Shown here in pieces: positions 20,089 through 31,200 of a stretch of 64,000 nt of DNA; position 1 is the stretch's first letter, and each line of letters opens with the position of its first letter. The position numbers and the translations under genes are program-made. This stretch comes from Verrucomicrobiaceae bacterium (GTDB lineage Bacteria; Verrucomicrobiota; Verrucomicrobiia; Verrucomicrobiales; Verrucomicrobiaceae): contig JAIXSY010000037.1 in assembly GCA_027484445.1 (NCBI GenBank), positions 62,001 to 126,000 of the forward strand, read 5' to 3'. The notes beneath the pieces are model-generated. The model was not told where the DNA came from. It saw only the letters and a list, made by a program, of their open reading frames with translations, and ran no database searches.

Positions 20089-20817
20089 ATGATCCAAGTG
20101 CAAAACCTCCGAAAAGAGTTCGGCGCCAAGGTGGCCGTGGACAATGTGTCCTTCACCGTGGAGAAAGGTGAAGTGCTCGGTTTCCTCGGCCCCAACGGTG
20201 CAGGCAAATCGACCTCAATGAGAATGGTCACGGGCTATTTCAGGCCCACCTCTGGCAGCATCAAGATTGGCGGCATCGACATGCTGGAAAGCCCCGAACA
20301 GGCAAAGAAAAGCATCGGCTATCTGCCCGAAAATGCGCCGCTTTACTCCGACATGACCGTGGCCAGCTTCCTCGGCTTCTGTGCCGAAGTTCGCGGCATC
20401 ACGGGAGCTGCTAAAGCAAAAGCTGTCGATCGTGTGCTCGACCTTTGCTTCCTGCATCGCGTGCGCAATCAGAGCGTGGATACCCTCTCCAAAGGCTATC
20501 GTCACCGCACTTGCTTTGCCCAGAGCATCATTCATGACCCCGATGTGCTCATCCTGGATGAGCCGACCGATGGACTGGACCCGAATCAGAAGCACGAAGT
20601 GCGTCAGCTGATCAAAAACATGGGCAAAAGCAAGGCCATCATCTTCTCCACACACATTCTGGAAGAAGTCGATGCTGCCTGCTCTCGTGCGATGATCATC
20701 GACCGCGGTAAGGTGGTCGCCGATGGCACGCCTGAGTCTCTGCGCAAGCTAGTGCCTGGCTGTGCAAGCCTGGACGAGGTTTTCCGCTCAATCACACGTT
20801 CTGATTTGGAGAAGTAA
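20089..20817 (+). CDS. ABC transporter ATP-binding protein (GldA-like)
   Basis: ATPase of an ABC-2 exporter. Walker A is GPNGAGKSTS, Walker B LILDEPTDGLDP, and the H-loop lies in IIFSTHILEEV. The signature is degenerate: LSKGYRHR stands where LSGGQ is expected, as is common in this Gldg-associated group. The ATG at 20089 begins directly at the conserved beta strand (MIQVQNLRKEFG); the longer frame to 20035 is unsupported. It is the first of four co-directional genes (ATPase, permease, Gldg-type, DUF4340) resembling the gldA/gldF/gldG sets. The substrate is unknown. Confidence 0.9.
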   Translation: MIQVQNLRKEFGAKVAVDNVSFTVEKGEVLGFLGPNGAGKSTSMRMVTGYFRPTSGSIKIGGIDMLESPEQAKKSIGYLPENAPLYSDMTVASFLGFCAEVRGITGAAKAKAVDRVLDLCFLHRVRNQSVDTLSKGYRHRTCFAQSIIHDPDVLILDEPTDGLDPNQKHEVRQLIKNMGKSKAIIFSTHILEEVDAACSRAMIIDRGKVVADGTPESLRKLVPGCASLDEVFRSITRSDLEK

Positions 20818-20857
20818 GTCTCTACATCGCTTCAACCCCAAAGCCTTGACTCATTCC

Positions 20858-21616
20858 ATGAAAAATTCCGATATCGCCAACACCTTAGCGATCTTCAAAA
20901 GGGAGTTCCTATCTTACTTCAATTCGCCGGTGCTGTATGTCATCGTGGTCATCTATTTGCTCGCCTCGATGGGATTTACCTTTTTCTTTGGTCGATTCCT
21001 TGACAGTGACAATGCATCCCTGACCCAGACCTTCTTCTTCTGGCACCCCTGGATCTACATCGTGCTCGCTCCAGCGGTTGGCATGAGACTTTGGTCGGAA
21101 GAGCATCGCCTCGGCACCTTTGAGCTCCTCATGACGATGCCACTCTCACCTTGGCAGGCCATTGTCGGCAAATTCGTCGCGGCAGCCCTGGTTTGGGCCA
21201 TCGGCTTGGCATTGACCTTCTCGATTGTCATCACCGTTTCCTGGCTGGGTAGTCCTGATCCAGGCCCGATCATTACTGGATACGTCGCCAGCTATTTGTA
21301 CGCCCTCGGCTGCTTGGCTGTCACTAGCGCTGCCAGCGCCTACACCCGCAGCCAAGTGGTGTGCTTCATCGTTAGTGTCGCGCTTTGCATCCTGCTGACT
21401 TTGATCGGTTACCCTGGCATTGTGGATAGCGTTGTCCGCACCTTGCCAGGTTCTCTGGAAGGGCTTGTTCGCTTCGTCAGCTACTTGAGCTTCATGGATC
21501 ACTTCTATGAAATGACGAAAGGCATCTTTGTCATCCGTGATGTGCTGTATTTCATCTCCGTGATCGTGGTCGCGCTCATCATCACTCACCTTGGTCTTCG
21601 CTCGAAGCGTGCCTGA
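20858..21616 (+). CDS. ABC-2 type permease (GldF-like)
   Basis: Integral membrane partner of the preceding ATPase. It has 252 residues with six membrane segments and the typical early motif FKREFLSYFNSPVLYVI. WSEEHRLGTFELLMTMPLS, which follows the second segment, is characteristic of the ABC-2/GldF family. The ATG at 20858 lies 40 bases after the ATPase stop. It probably forms a heteromeric exporter with the Gldg-type protein that follows. Confidence 0.9.
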   Translation: MKNSDIANTLAIFKREFLSYFNSPVLYVIVVIYLLASMGFTFFFGRFLDSDNASLTQTFFFWHPWIYIVLAPAVGMRLWSEEHRLGTFELLMTMPLSPWQAIVGKFVAAALVWAIGLALTFSIVITVSWLGSPDPGPIITGYVASYLYALGCLAVTSAASAYTRSQVVCFIVSVALCILLTLIGYPGIVDSVVRTLPGSLEGLVRFVSYLSFMDHFYEMTKGIFVIRDVLYFISVIVVALIITHLGLRSKRA

Positions 21617-21658
21617 TCAAACCTACGCGAACTGAGAACCCCAAACCGCGAATTCTCC

Positions 21659-23653
21659 ATGAATCTCAATACCAAAGAAGGCAGCGCAGGCATCACGGCC
21701 CTGCTGACCATTGCCATCGTGATCGCCGTGAATTTCCTGGTCGGTGGACTGGGCTTCCTCAATGGACGCTTCGATGTCACTGAAGATAAACTTTACACCT
21801 TGTCTCAAGGCACTCGAAACATTCTGGATCGGCTGAATCCAGATGAACCCGTCACCATCCGCTACTACGTGACGACGGAAGATCGCGTCATGCCACCAGT
21901 GCTGAAGACCCATTCACGCACGGTTCAGGACTTGATTCTCGAGTTCCAGAAAGCAGCCAAGGGCAAAATCATCCTCGAGAAGTTGGCACCTAACCCCAAC
22001 ACCGAAGATGAAGACAAAGCTCGTGAAGATGATGTGCAGGGTGTGCCGGTGAATACCGATGGTGACAACGTTTACCTCGGACTCGCGATTCAATGTGCGA
22101 AACAGAAAGAGGTTTTGCCCTTCCTGAATCCGAATGAAGAAACCGGCCTCGAATACAATGTCGCTCGTGCGATCCAGAAAGTCTCCAAGGAGAAAAAGAC
22201 GGTCGTGGGTGTCATGAGTTCCATGCCGATCATGGGTTCACCGATGTTCCCCTTCCAACGCCAGCAAGGCCAGCAGCCCTGGGTGCTGATTCAGCGTCTG
22301 CGTATGGACTATGAAGTGCGCGAAATCCAGATGAGTGCTTCGAGCATCGACAGTGACGTGAATGTGCTTATCGTCGTGCATCCGGCGGATGTCACAGAGC
22401 AAGCCGAATATGCCATCGACCAGTATGTGATGAAGGGCGGGCAGGTGATTGCTCTCGTCGATCCTCAGTGCCTCGTCGCCCAGCGGGTTTACAGCAGTCA
22501 GCAAAATCCGATGACCGGTCAACCTGGAGGTGTCATCAACCCGACTTCGGATCTGCCTAACCTATTCAAATCATGGGGCATCACCTACAACAAAGCCGAC
22601 ATCGTGGCGGATGTGAATTATCGCACCCAACTCATGGGCCGTCAGACGCCAGTCGCTTTGCGTCTTCCTGGAGATGCGCTGAACAAACAAGAGCGTATTA
22701 CGGCTGATCTCCAGAGCTTGCTTTTCATGATGAGCGGTACCTTGGACATCGTGGGTAAAGATGGAATCACGGCCACTACCCTCGCGTCTTCTTCCGAATC
22801 AAGCGAACTGATCGACAACACGACTGCTGAGAAATTGCTGAGTCAGCCCGTCTCCAACTTCAACGCCAGTGGTAAGAAGCAAACCCTAGCAGTCATGCTG
22901 AAAGGCAAATTCAAAACGGCCTTCCCTAATGGCAAGCCTAAAGCCCCAGCGGAAGCCAAAACCGAAGGCGGTGGAGCGCAAGAAGATGCAACAGCGCCCA
23001 AGACCAACGCAGCTCCAGAGCCAGCAGCTGAAGCAAAGAAAGACGGATCCTCAAAAGAGGCCAAGTCTGCTGAGCCAGCCAAGCCTACCGATGGCACGAT
23101 CCTGGAATCCCAGAATGCAGAAGGAACGGTTGTCATCTTTGCCGATGCGGACATGATGTATGACGCCTTCACGGTCCAACAAGATCCAATGACGGGAGGA
23201 TTGATTGCAGTTGATGGTAATCTTCCGATGTTCCTCAATACCGTGGAAATCCTGAGTGGTGGTGGCGACCTGCTGCAGGTTCGCAGCCGTGCCAGCACGC
23301 GTCGTCCATTTGCCAAGATGGATGAACTTCGAGAGAACGTGGAGAAAAACTTCCGCCCAAGCCTCACTCAGAAACAGGCAGAGATGGATAAAATCGCCGC
23401 TGACATGGGGCCTCTGCGTGTAAAGAATGGACAGCTCGTCGATCCAGCGCAGATCAAGAAACTCCAGGAGCTGATGGACAAGCAAACACAGATCAAGCGT
23501 GAGATCCGTGAGATCAAAAAGGATCAAAACAAGGACATCGACTTCACCCAGAACATCATCACGCTGCTCAATGTGTTCGGCGTCCCTCTACTTGTCGTAG
23601 CAATTGGACTGACTTTGGCCATCCGCCGCCGTGCTGTGACAGCAGCTATTTGA
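21659..23653 (+). CDS. Gldg family ABC-cluster membrane protein
   Basis: Protein of the Gldg/ABC_transp_aux family, 664 residues, with one membrane segment at each end (about 12-34 and 635-655) around a large extracytoplasmic part. The IFT-like domain begins at LYTLSQGTRNILDRL and includes the GLEYNVARAIQ region. An Ala/Pro/Lys/Glu linker at about 420-475 separates it from a second alpha/beta part with VVIFADADMMYD. Shortly before the last membrane segment is a Lys/Glu-rich coiled coil. Family members work with ABC-2 exporters; in Bacteroidetes the related GldG supports gliding, but no other gliding genes are seen here. Confidence 0.86.
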   Translation: MNLNTKEGSAGITALLTIAIVIAVNFLVGGLGFLNGRFDVTEDKLYTLSQGTRNILDRLNPDEPVTIRYYVTTEDRVMPPVLKTHSRTVQDLILEFQKAAKGKIILEKLAPNPNTEDEDKAREDDVQGVPVNTDGDNVYLGLAIQCAKQKEVLPFLNPNEETGLEYNVARAIQKVSKEKKTVVGVMSSMPIMGSPMFPFQRQQGQQPWVLIQRLRMDYEVREIQMSASSIDSDVNVLIVVHPADVTEQAEYAIDQYVMKGGQVIALVDPQCLVAQRVYSSQQNPMTGQPGGVINPTSDLPNLFKSWGITYNKADIVADVNYRTQLMGRQTPVALRLPGDALNKQERITADLQSLLFMMSGTLDIVGKDGITATTLASSSESSELIDNTTAEKLLSQPVSNFNASGKKQTLAVMLKGKFKTAFPNGKPKAPAEAKTEGGGAQEDATAPKTNAAPEPAAEAKKDGSSKEAKSAEPAKPTDGTILESQNAEGTVVIFADADMMYDAFTVQQDPMTGGLIAVDGNLPMFLNTVEILSGGGDLLQVRSRASTRRPFAKMDELRENVEKNFRPSLTQKQAEMDKIAADMGPLRVKNGQLVDPAQIKKLQELMDKQTQIKREIREIKKDQNKDIDFTQNIITLLNVFGVPLLVVAIGLTLAIRRRAVTAAI

Positions 23654-23695
23654 TCCTCCGCTGTGATTGAACCCCTTTAACTCGCATCATCAGCC

Positions 23696-25075
23696 ATGAA
23701 GAAACTCATCATTCGTCTCGCCGTTCTTGGCGGTATCATTGGCTTTGCCATTTATTACCAGAATCAACAAAACGCCACGCTGAACACTGCTGCCAACCGT
23801 GGAGTGAGGTTGCGTGAATATCTCCTCCCCGGATTGCGGATTGAGGCTCTGCGCAAATTCATCGTCAAAGACAGCAAAGGGTCCGTGACTATCACCGTCA
23901 GCGATGACTTGAAATCTGCGGTAGTCGCGGAGCGTGCGGGTTACCCGGCCTCCATGGATAAGCTGAGCACGACCATGAGTGATCTGCGTGAGCAGAAAAT
24001 CTCCAGCAAGGTGCAGATCGGCAAAGCTGCGTGGGCCAAGAATAATCTCAAAGCGCCTGGCGATGGCAACGAAGGTATTGGAACACAAATCGAGATGAAA
24101 GACGGGGCAGACAATGCCCTTGCGACTCTGATTCTTGGCAGCAACACGGACATCACCGGCACTGGCAATCCGAATCCGATGAACTCGGCGAGTCAGCGAT
24201 TGGTTCGCACGGTCGAAGATGGCGAGACCATCTGGCAGGTGAGCAATACCTTCTTTGATTTGGAGGCGAAGCCCGAAAACTGGTTGGACAAAGCCTTCAT
24301 TGATGTCCAAAAGATCAAAGAGATTTCGGTCACAGCTGCTCAAGCGGATGATTCTTGGATAATCAGTCGCGGCAAAGATTCAGAGACCGATTTTGCTTTG
24401 GTTCAACCTCGTGCGGGTGAAAGTTTAGATAACACAAAAATCACCGCAGGCAGCCTTTTGTCATCGCCAAGCTTCAATGATGTTAGCCCCAAGGACAAAG
24501 CCGCTGAGTTACTCAAAGATGCTATCAAGGCTAAGATCACGACCTTCGACGGCTTTACTTATGACATTCAAGTCGCCAAGCAGAGCAAAGAGGGCAGTGA
24601 CAAGTATTACCTGTCGGTGAATGTGGCTGCAGACATTCCCCAAACTCGGCCTGCTGTGAAGGACGAAAAAGAAGAAGACAAAAAGAAAGCGGACGAGGCC
24701 TTCGCAGCGGACAAGAAATCCAAGGAGGAGAAATTGGCCAAAGAGCAGAAGTTCGCTGGTTGGATCTATGAAGTCAGCGAGTACACCGTGAACAATTTGC
24801 TGAAAAAACGCAGTGAAATTGTGAAACTGGAAGTTCCTAAGGCCCAGGAGGGTGCCAAGCCTACAGAATCTGCACCTTCGCAACCCTCCGCCAGCGTTCC
24901 GGCACCTAGCACTTCGTCTGCACCTGCGCCGACTGTTACCCCTGCACAAATCACACCAACGGTTCCGCCAGCACCAAATCCAGCCGCAGGTGCCAACGCT
25001 CCTGTGAGCGTCACCACGACCCCTGTGTCTGTGCCTGTGATTCCTGAGAAGCCTGCTGAGGCCAAGAAGAACTGA
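23696..25075 (+). CDS. DUF4340 domain protein
   Basis: 459-residue protein with one N-terminal membrane segment (about 5-20) and a periplasmic DUF4340 region. This family almost always follows Gldg-type ABC genes, as here. The middle holds a strongly charged Lys/Glu/Asp stretch (about 320-352). The last 85 residues are a Pro/Ala/Ser/Thr tail that looks disordered. Its function is unknown; it is probably an accessory part of the exporter. It is followed by a strong terminator at 25109-25139, which ends the four-gene unit. Confidence 0.82.
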   Translation: MKKLIIRLAVLGGIIGFAIYYQNQQNATLNTAANRGVRLREYLLPGLRIEALRKFIVKDSKGSVTITVSDDLKSAVVAERAGYPASMDKLSTTMSDLREQKISSKVQIGKAAWAKNNLKAPGDGNEGIGTQIEMKDGADNALATLILGSNTDITGTGNPNPMNSASQRLVRTVEDGETIWQVSNTFFDLEAKPENWLDKAFIDVQKIKEISVTAAQADDSWIISRGKDSETDFALVQPRAGESLDNTKITAGSLLSSPSFNDVSPKDKAAELLKDAIKAKITTFDGFTYDIQVAKQSKEGSDKYYLSVNVAADIPQTRPAVKDEKEEDKKKADEAFAADKKSKEEKLAKEQKFAGWIYEVSEYTVNNLLKKRSEIVKLEVPKAQEGAKPTESAPSQPSASVPAPSTSSAPAPTVTPAQITPTVPPAPNPAAGANAPVSVTTTPVSVPVIPEKPAEAKKN

Positions 25076-25108
25076 TTCTCATTACTTCAAAAGCATCACT
25101 GAAATCCT

Positions 25109-25139
25109 GCGGGAATGAAGTCATTCATTCCCGCTTTTT
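25109..25139 (+). terminator. Rho-independent terminator after the ABC/Gldg unit
   Basis: A perfect 10-bp stem (GCGGGAATGA with TCATTCCCGC), a 6-base loop and five T residues lie 34 bases after the DUF4340 stop. Confidence 0.9.
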
Positions 25140-25256
25140 CGTGGGTCAGATTGTATCGAGATCTGATTTACGAAAAAATCAAAAAAAGGCGCGTGCTGGA
25201 TTTCAGTCTTGATTTGAGCGCCAGTTTCTGGTGCGCTGTCTGGTAAGTAGCCCTTC

Positions 25257-28200
25257 ATGAATTTCCCTTTTGGAAAATTGCGCCCACTTGGTCTTTGTAT
25301 TGGCATTGTCATCACAATGATAGTGGCTTGGTGGTTGGCTGGGGGATCCGGTCGAGTCGGCGAAGGCAAGGTTACGTCTGTAGGCCATGACCTGCGACCG
25401 CTATCGGATGCGTCGAAAGTGCCATCACCCGAAGTAAACCCCGCCGCTTTCGCGAAAGAAAAAAAGGCATCCTTAGGCGGGGCAAAAGTTCCCGTCACGC
25501 CCGTTCAACTCAGTCCTTTTCAAGAGCAACTGGTTCGTCGGTCTAGCCTTTTGGATCGACGCCGGTTCGCTGCCGTGGGTTCAGAGCCTGCACGTGAATT
25601 GCGTCTCTGGCGCACTTCGTTCAAGTATCCGCTGGTGCGTGAAGAAACTTGGCTCGCTCAGGATGCGCAAGGTCAAGAGGTAGTGGTTCGACGTGAATTC
25701 TCCGTGGCCGATCATGCGATGGTGCGCTTCCCCGAAGCTTTCAGTGCGATCGAGATCAAAGCTTGGGCTCAGAGGCGTGGTTTCCATCTCCGCCACGCTT
25801 TGCGTGCAGTGCCTATCTGGCTTGTTTCAAGTCAGGAGGCGAATCTCGGGACGGCCGAGAAAATCATCGCTGCTTTTCAGCAAGACTTTCCCGATGCAAA
25901 AAGCGCGATTGCAGAACGAGACTATTTGCTCTTCCCCTCGTTGATGCCGAACGACTCTTCGGTGGGCCTCCTTTGGGGCATGAACAACACAGGGCAAACG
26001 GGAGGTGTGGTCGATGCCGACATTGATGCTCCCGAAGCTTGGGATCTTGCAACGGGTTCTAGGCAGGTGCTGGTGGGTGTCATTGATACTGGCATTGACC
26101 GTGGCCACCCAGACTTGGCAGCAAACTTATGGCAGAACCCTCGTGAGATTCCGGGCAACCGAGTGGATGATGATGGCAATGGCTTTGTGGATGACACTCA
26201 TGGTTGGGACTTTTTTTCCGACGACAATGACCCTAGCGATGAAAACAATCACGGCACACATTGCGCGGGAACCATCGGCGGCGTGGGGAACAATCAAAGC
26301 GGAGTCGTTGGTGTGTGTTGGCAGGTTTCGATGGTTGGCATCCGCTTCTTAGGTCCGAATGGAGGCACGACCTCAGACGCTGTGGATAGCATTCATTATG
26401 CTCGTCAATTGCAAGTCAATCTCACCTCCAATTCCTGGGGAGGCGGGGGTTACAGCGCACTCTTGCAGTCGGCCATTCAGCAGGCTGAGACGGCTGGTCA
26501 GCTCTTTGTGACTGCGGCAGGAAATGACGGTCTGAACTCTGATCTCACACCGAATTATCCTTCAGGGTATCCGGTGGGAAACATCATCGCTGTGGCAGCT
26601 AGCACGGACCGAGACACCCGGGCTAGTTTTTCGAATTATGGTGCTACGACGGTGGACCTCGCAGCTCCTGGAGACGACATTTACAGCACGATTCGTTCGA
26701 GCGGTTATGCAAGTTTCAATGGCACCTCCATGGCCACTCCTCACGTGGCTGGGGCTGCTGCACTGCTGCTGAGTGTGGCACCTGACTTGTCAGTCGCAGA
26801 CCTGAAGTCCAAGCTGATGACTTCGGTCGATCGCTTGCCTGCCTTTGCGACCACGACAGTCTCTGGGGGAAGGCTCAATCTGGCCCGTTTGATCCAAGAA
26901 GCTGCGGGTCCGCGCCCGCTTGTTCAGGTTATCCAGGTCTCTGAAGCTGAGGCTGGTGGAAATGGGGATGGAGTCTTGAATCCCGGAGAAACTCTGGACC
27001 TGTTTTTTCAAGTCACCAATCGAGGCAGTGAGGTGGCTCAAAATGTCAGTGTCACGATACGACCCGTGCTCGCAGGTTCCGCATTTACGGTCCTGCGTGG
27101 AGATTTGCCGGTCGGCACCATTGCCTCAGGGACAAGCTTTGTTTCTCCTACATCCTTTCAAGTCCGATCAGCAGCGAACAGCCTGACTCCCTTGGCTGAG
27201 GAGTTGGAGATCGTGGTTCGCTACGGTTCGCCTCTGCAGGTGCTCACACAGCGCTATTCGCTCTATCTACTGACTTCATCTTTTGTTCAGGGACGTGTAT
27301 TTGATACTGCTAAAGGAACGCCGTTAGAAGGAGCTGTGGTGAGATTTTCTGGACCTTCGACTCGAACAGCGACAACAGATTCGGACGGCCGCTATCGAGT
27401 CTTGCTTACCGATGGAAACTACCAAGCGAATGCACTTTCGGCCGGTTATTTGACTTCAGCCGCAGTGGCGGTGAATGTGCCACCCAGTCGAACGGAGCTG
27501 AACTTTTCACTCGGAGTACCTCAGCTCACCATCACGCCGAATCATCTTGAGGAAACCTTATACTCAGGTCGCAAGAGCACGCGTCGGGTAGAACTGCGCA
27601 ATCAAGGTAGCGCTCCGCTCACTTGGAGTCTTCGTTTTACTCGTCAACCTACGACGGAAGGCCAAATCACCTCCTTCACTCTGCCTGAACGAGAGATTGA
27701 CCCGGATCAATTTAACGCGGATACGGGAGTGCGTAGCTTCTTCAAGTCATCCCGAGTTGAAACGTTAGCTGCGCTAGACGCTCCTTTGGTTTCACTCAAA
27801 GGAGTCAAGGTCGGTATGCTTGCCTCCACTTGGGAAAGGAATGTCTTCTCAGAAGATTTGCGGGCACGTGGTGCGCAAATTTTGACCGTTAGCTCACCAC
27901 TCACGGCGATTGCACTTTCCGAGTTGGATGTGTTGATCGTGGATGATGCGATCCGTGATCTAAGCACAGACGATCTCAATCAGATCCGCGCACGTGTGAC
28001 TGGGGGCATGGGGCTGCTTTGCGAGGCGGATGACTCTGCCTCCATGTCGTCGATCAATCAGTTATTCCAAGGCACAGGCATCACCGCCTTCTCTGATGGA
28101 TTTCGGGATGTGACCTTCACAGACATTCGTCCTCATCCGATGACTGCGGGTGTAGGCACATTGGTTCAATACTCGGTGGGTGCGTATGCAGTCACATCGC

Positions 28201-31200
28201 AATTGCCAGAGACACTGGTCGGCGCTGGTGTCAATCGTGCCCACGCAGCATTGACCCGCCTTGGCAGCGGCTTGATGTTTTTTATTGGCAATGAGATCAC
28301 GGATGAGGCCAACTTTGTCACAGGAGATGGAAGACTCTTTGCCAACCAGATCGTTGATGGTCTTGCGGCAGAACCTGGCTGGATCAAGGCGAGCCCAGCT
28401 TTGGGGTCATTGCCACCTGGAGGCACCCAACAAGTGGATGTGAGCCTGGACTCCGCTTTGTTGTCTGCTGGTGAGCATGAGGCATTTGGAGCTTTTCTCA
28501 CAAACATTCCCGATGAAGGAGGTCAGGTCTTGCCGGTATCTCTCAAGGTCGTGGAGGCACCCCAGATAAGTTTTTCTCCATCCAACGTGAATTTCGAGTC
28601 GGTGGTTCAGGGCGTGCCTGCGGTTCGTCAGTTGACCATCACCAACCGTGGGCCCGTGCCACTGGAGGTAAACCGAATCGAACTTGTCGGTGAAGGCGCA
28701 GAGTATTTTCAAGTTCAGCCTGCAACTGCATTTGCACTGCCGACACTTGCTTCGCAGACATTGTCGATCGCGCTGGCATCAAATGCTCCATTCAAGCAGG
28801 TTCGTGCCGAATTGCGTCTTTTCAGCAATGACCCAACGGGCAGCCCAATTGCCGTTCAGATTCTTGGACAAAGGCAGTTGCCACCTGATCTGCAGTTGAG
28901 TCCTGAAAATATCGGATTCGTTTTTCGTGAGATGCAGAAAGGCGTGGCTAGCCTAACCTTGAGGAATCGGGGCAAAGGGCCACTGCATTGGAATGCATCT
29001 CTCGCTGATAATGCTGGGCGCTCACCGGCCTGGGCTCAGCTTTCAGAAGTTTCGGGAACCGACTTTCCGGGTTCCAACCGACACATACGCATCTGGTTGG
29101 ATTCAGCAAAGCTATCGGTAGGTGAGCACACTTGCACTTTCACCTTAACTTCGAACGATGCCGATCGTCCGTCATGGAGTGTGCCGGTGAGCCTACGCGT
29201 GCAGCCGATTCCAATCCTCCAGATGCAAACGGTTCACGATGCAGGTGAAGTTCGAATGGGTCAAAGCAAGCGTTTTGAGGTGTATCTACACAATCTTGGT
29301 TCGGCTCCACTTGTACTGAGTTCAGCATTGGTCTTGTCGTCGTCATTTCGTTGTGTGAGCGGCATCCCAATGACCATTCCTGCCAGAAGTGGAATGGCCT
29401 TGAACTTTGAGTTTCATCCACGTTCTACAGCAGGACGACATCAGGCATTGGCTGCCTTTTTGACCAATGCACCTTCGGGGCCGATTCGCTTCCGACTCAC
29501 AGGCACTGCCAAGATAGGGCCACGCTTGGCGCTATCACCTAGTGCTCTATCCTTGAACCTTCCAGCAGGCACAGAGCAGGTGCGTTGGGTTCGTGTGACC
29601 AATACCGGTGACGAGCCGATGAGTTGGAGTTTCCAATCCGAGGACAAGGTAGATTGGCTGAAGCTGGACGGGGAGCCCTCAATTCTGCAGCCTGGAAAGT
29701 TCAATTTGGTGGGTTTGCGGATGAACACTCACTTGCTTGAGCCGGGGATCAAAACAACAACACTTGCTTTCAAAAAGGAAAATGAAGGCATGGACACTTC
29801 AATGCAGGTGCGTTTGTCGATCACTCGGAGTGCTTCTTTGGCGGTGACTCCACGCACCATCCACATCAGTCGTGCTTGGGCAGGTCACGTGGAAGCGTCA
29901 TCGTTTGTTTGTGAAAACCTGGGCAACCAACCTCTGACGATCTTGTCTCTACGAGCATCTCATCCACGTTTGAGTCTGTCTGGAGCATCACTTGCACTTC
30001 CTAGGGTGCTCCAGCCTGGAGAGCGTTTGGAGGTCCCCTTTCAGTTCACGATAGACAAGGTGGGGCAATATGCAGATGCTTTTTTCATAACCTCAAGTTT
30101 AGCCCCCAATCGACCCGTAAGATTGCCGGTGACTTCCCAGGTTTTGGCACCACCTGTCTTGAGAGTGACACCGAGTGAGCTGGACATGACGGTTGAGCCA
30201 GGTGCTGAATCAAGTGCTGATCTTGGGATCGAAAACGTGGGCGGAGATGTGCTCACCTGGAAAGGTAGAGTGAGCCAGGGCACAGGCCCTGCTGCTGATT
30301 TATCGAACCTATTGAATCGCGTTGAATCTTCGCCATCAACGCTAACGGGTTTGCTCTCGAATAGTCGGGCCTTTACTGGTGGAACCACCGGCAGTTCCAT
30401 TGAGGATGGGGGTGACAATCGTTATGATACTGGCAATATCATCAGCACGGATCTTTTCCCTGAGCGAAGGCTTGATTATTCGGATGGGGTTTTGGCTCAG
30501 CATTCTTTGTTCGGGGCCAGGGGGCGATACTTTACCCTCAAGACGGGGCCACTTTGGATGTGTGCGGCAGACCTGGATGGTGTTTCAAGGTTCGTGATTT
30601 CAGGAGGACTAGGAGCTGATGGTGCAGGTCGTGTTGGTGGTGGTCAGATCACTCGCACGGTCGCTGGTGTTACTTATCGAGGCTTTTACAAGCGTGTCGC
30701 AGGTGCTTCAGTGCCTTCGGTGAATCATCTCATCATCGTTCAGCAGCAAGATGGACTGCAGCAACGCTATGATGAGAATAACACAGATAGCGATTTTCAT
30801 GAGGTGTCAGGTTTGGCTGGAAGCGTGCGTCTGTATTACTTGATGTTTGGTCTTTCGTCAGGGTTGGCTTATTCGGAGCAATCGTTTGGGGTTTTGATGG
30901 AAACCTTTTTGCGAGAAATGGTTCATGCTGAATCTCCTGACTGGTTGACGATGAGTTTGATGGAGGGGCAAGCAACAGCAGGGCAGATGAGTCGTTCCAA
31001 GTTGACGCTTTCTCCCGCGCAGTTGCTGCCAGGTATCTACACAGCTGCTGTTCATTTGGAGACCAATAGCCCATCGACATCGGCTGCAAGAGTGCCTGTG
31101 ACACTGCGGGTGCCTTCGAGAGTTAGGCTCCAGATCAAGCCCGATCAGCTTCATTTTCCTGACACTTTCCTAGGCTCGACTTCCCAATTCGTTTGCACTT

